The notes below the pieces were generated by a model. That model was not told the DNA's origin, did no database searches, and was given only the letters and a program-made list of their open reading frames with translations. This document shows positions 5,989 through 7,344 of a stretch of DNA of 7,344 bases, in pieces (within the stretch, counting starts at the first letter, position 1; each line of letters begins with the position of its first letter). This DNA is from RGIG7300 sp045657645 (GTDB lineage: Bacteria; Bacillota; Clostridia; Oscillospirales; CAG-272), in contig JAZOTL010000028.1 of assembly GCA_045657645.1 (NCBI GenBank), positions 1 to 7,344 on the forward strand, given 5' to 3'. The position numbers and the translations under genes were made by a program.

Positions 5989-6020
5989 AAAAAAACGAGG
6001 TGTGCAATGCACACCTCGTT
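5989..6020 (-). terminator. Rho-independent terminator of the hydrogenase gene
   Basis: A perfect 12-bp stem, AACGAGGTGTGC (minus strand 6020-6009) with its complement 6005-5994, closes a three-base loop and is followed on the minus strand by a run of seven T (5995-5989). It lies about 10 bases after the hydrogenase stop and only a few bases before the -35 of the LRR promoter. Confidence 0.95.
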
Positions 6021-6030
6021 GTAATTATTA

Positions 6031-7344
6031 TTAATAGAGACCTCTCTTAACGTAGTGAGTATGAAGTATCTCGTGAGCCTTGTGGCTGTTGGGCTTTTCG
6101 AAGAACTCTTCGTAGAGAGCCTTAACTGCGCTGTTCTCGTGAGATTTTCTAAGGTCAAGATTTTCGTCTGCAGTGTAGAGAACCTTTGCACGAAGTGTAC
6201 GCAGGTCTACGTTGTTGCGAACAACTGCAGGCTGAGTAGGCTGACCACCGCCGTTTACACAACCGCCGGGACAAGCCATTATCTCGATGAAGTCTACCTT
6301 CATTTCGCCGCTCTTAACCGCAGAAAGAAGCTTCTTTGCGTTTGCTGTACCGCTTGCAACTGCAACGCGAACTGTTACGTCACCAAGCTTGTAGGTAGCA
6401 GTCTTGATACCCTCTGTACCGCGAACGTCGTTAAATTCAAGCTTTTCAAGGGGCTTGCCGAGAACAACCTCTGCCGCTGTTCTGAGAGCCGCTTCCATAA
6501 CACCGCCGGTAGCACCGAAGATAGCACCTGCACCGGAACCAAGGCTGAAGGGTTCGTCAAATGCTTCATCGTCAAGAGCCTTGAAGTCTATACCTGCCTT
6601 CTGGATCATTCTTGCAAGCTCGCGTGTGGTGATAGCAACGTCAACGTCTGCAACACCTGCTGCAGCCTGTCCGTCTCTGCCAACCTCAAACTTCTTTGCT
6701 GTACAAGGAATTACCGATACAAAGAAGATATCCTTGGGGTCAAGACCGTGCTTCTGTGCATAGAAGGTCTTATAGAGAGCACCGAACATCTGCTGAGGAG
6801 ACTTACAGGTAGAAAGGTTTTCGGTAAATTCGGGGAAGTAGTGCTCGCAGTACTTAACCCATCCGGGAGAACAGGATGTGATAAGAGGAAGCTTTCCGCC
6901 GTACTGGAATCTGTCAAGGAACTCATACGCTTCTTCCATGATGGTAAGGTCAGCGGTAAGGTTCATATTGTATACGCCGTCAAAGCCAAGGCGCTTCATA
7001 GCGGAAACCATCTTGCCTTCAACGTCTGTGCCGGGCTCGTAACCGAAGCACTCACCGATAGTAGCACGAACGGAAGGAGCAGCGCAGATAGCAACGTGCT
7101 TTGTGGGATCTGCGATAGCATCAAGAACCTTTGCGGTATCATCTCTTTCGTAAAGAGCGCCTACAGGACAAGCTACGATACACTGACCGCAGTTGATACA
7201 GGAGGTTTCTGCAAGCTTAACCTCGAAGGGAGAAGCGATGTGTGTGTCAAAGCCTCTGTCGTTGGCGCCGATAACGCCGATGCCCTGCATCTCCTTACAA
7301 GCGGCTACGCAGCGACGGCAAAGGATACACTTGTTGTTGTCACG
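6031..7344 (-). CDS. hydA: [FeFe]-hydrogenase catalytic subunit HydA/HndD type (5' partial)
   Basis: The gene runs off the right edge; 438 codons are visible, in frame to base 7344. The enzyme makes or consumes H2 in the cytoplasm, exchanging electrons with ferredoxin and, in multi-subunit forms, NAD(P)H. The visible part starts in a two-cluster ferredoxin-like domain, with Cys6, 9, 12, 16 (CILCRRCVAAC) and Cys49, 52, 55, 59 (CINCGQCIVACP). The H-cluster domain follows, with TSCSPGW (156-162), VIPCTAKKFE (211-220) and EIMACPGGCVNGGGQP (354-369). It ends in the small-subunit-like tail LYEEFFEKPNSHKAHEILH. The first loop has one Cys where many enzymes have a Cys pair, and the second has Ile in place of Met before Pro-Cys. 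An ATG at 7290 is internal, because the first four-Cys cluster lies upstream of it. HydA is often the last gene of hyd/hnd operons, and the strong terminator just after this one fits that. N-terminal clusters and partner subunits lie outside the window. Confidence 0.93.
   Translation of the reverse strand, partial: RDNNKCILCRRCVAACKEMQGIGVIGANDRGFDTHIASPFEVKLAETSCINCGQCIVACPVGALYERDDTAKVLDAIADPTKHVAICAAPSVRATIGECFGYEPGTDVEGKMVSAMKRLGFDGVYNMNLTADLTIMEEAYEFLDRFQYGGKLPLITSCSPGWVKYCEHYFPEFTENLSTCKSPQQMFGALYKTFYAQKHGLDPKDIFFVSVIPCTAKKFEVGRDGQAAAGVADVDVAITTRELARMIQKAGIDFKALDDEAFDEPFSLGSGAGAIFGATGGVMEAALRTAAEVVLGKPLEKLEFNDVRGTEGIKTATYKLGDVTVRVAVASGTANAKKLLSAVKSGEMKVDFIEIMACPGGCVNGGGQPTQPAVVRNNVDLRTLRAKVLYTADENLDLRKSHENSAVKALYEEFFEKPNSHKAHEILHTHYVKRGLY

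Noticed and set aside
5927..6007. N-terminal extension of the lipoprotein to an ATG at 6007
   Set aside because: It would lie upstream of the promoter and within the hydrogenase terminator, and it buries the signal peptide. The start at 5926 has a good ribosome site.
6404..6763. Plus-strand open frame opposite the hydrogenase gene
   Set aside because: It is Ser/Ala/Pro-rich with no motif and lies antisense to a strongly conserved enzyme.
1..7344. CRISPR array, insertion sequence, tRNA or rRNA
   Set aside because: No regularly spaced direct repeats, transposase motifs, terminal repeats with target duplications, or tRNA-like cloverleaf sequences were seen on either strand.

Overview
The window reads as chromosomal DNA of an anaerobic Clostridia-type Firmicute, probably a gut member of the Oscillospiraceae/Ruminococcaceae or a relative. 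This is inferred from the protein families present: an [FeFe]-hydrogenase subunit of the HydA/HndD type, a BspA-like leucine-rich-repeat lipoprotein, a sialate O-acetylesterase-like enzyme and an NERD-domain membrane protein. Gram-positive style AGGAGG ribosome sites, near-consensus sigma-A promoters, short T-tailed terminators and frequent ATA isoleucine codons agree with it. No species can be named from the sequence alone.

Layout. Bases 1-173 hold no gene but carry a nested set of inverted repeats. Bases 174-2618 (+) form a tightly packed three-gene unit: sialate O-acetylesterase-like protein, GIY-YIG (UPF0213-type) nuclease and peptidase E-like serine hydrolase. The genes join through a TGATG stop/start overlap and an 8-base overlap. 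A bidirectional terminator at 2629-2658 separates this unit from a converging minus-strand pair, NERD-domain membrane protein then dut, joined by an ATGA overlap. Upstream of that pair on the same strand is a stand-alone acyl carrier protein gene, which has its own terminator and a consensus promoter (TTGACA-17-TATAAT). The 226-base gap at 4076-4301 is a divergent promoter region; it also drives, rightward, a single-pass membrane protein of unknown function from TTTACA-17-TGaTAAAAT. A second bidirectional terminator (4927-4950) separates that gene from the converging LRR lipoprotein gene. The lipoprotein gene has its own promoter (TTGATT-17-TATAAT), just beyond the strong terminator of the hydrogenase gene. 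The hydrogenase gene runs off the right edge with its N-terminal part missing.

Functionally these are small independent transcription units rather than one pathway: carbohydrate ester or peptide clean-up, nucleotide-pool sanitation (dUTPase), acyl carrier supply, cell-surface proteins and fermentative hydrogen metabolism. I see no mobile element, CRISPR array, tRNA or rRNA, and nothing that amounts to a clearly new system. The points most worth a second look are departures from expected active-site residues in the esterase and hydrogenase, the palindromic element at the left edge, the inverted repeats around the acyl carrier promoter, and the coupled NERD-dut pair lying directly behind a terminator.
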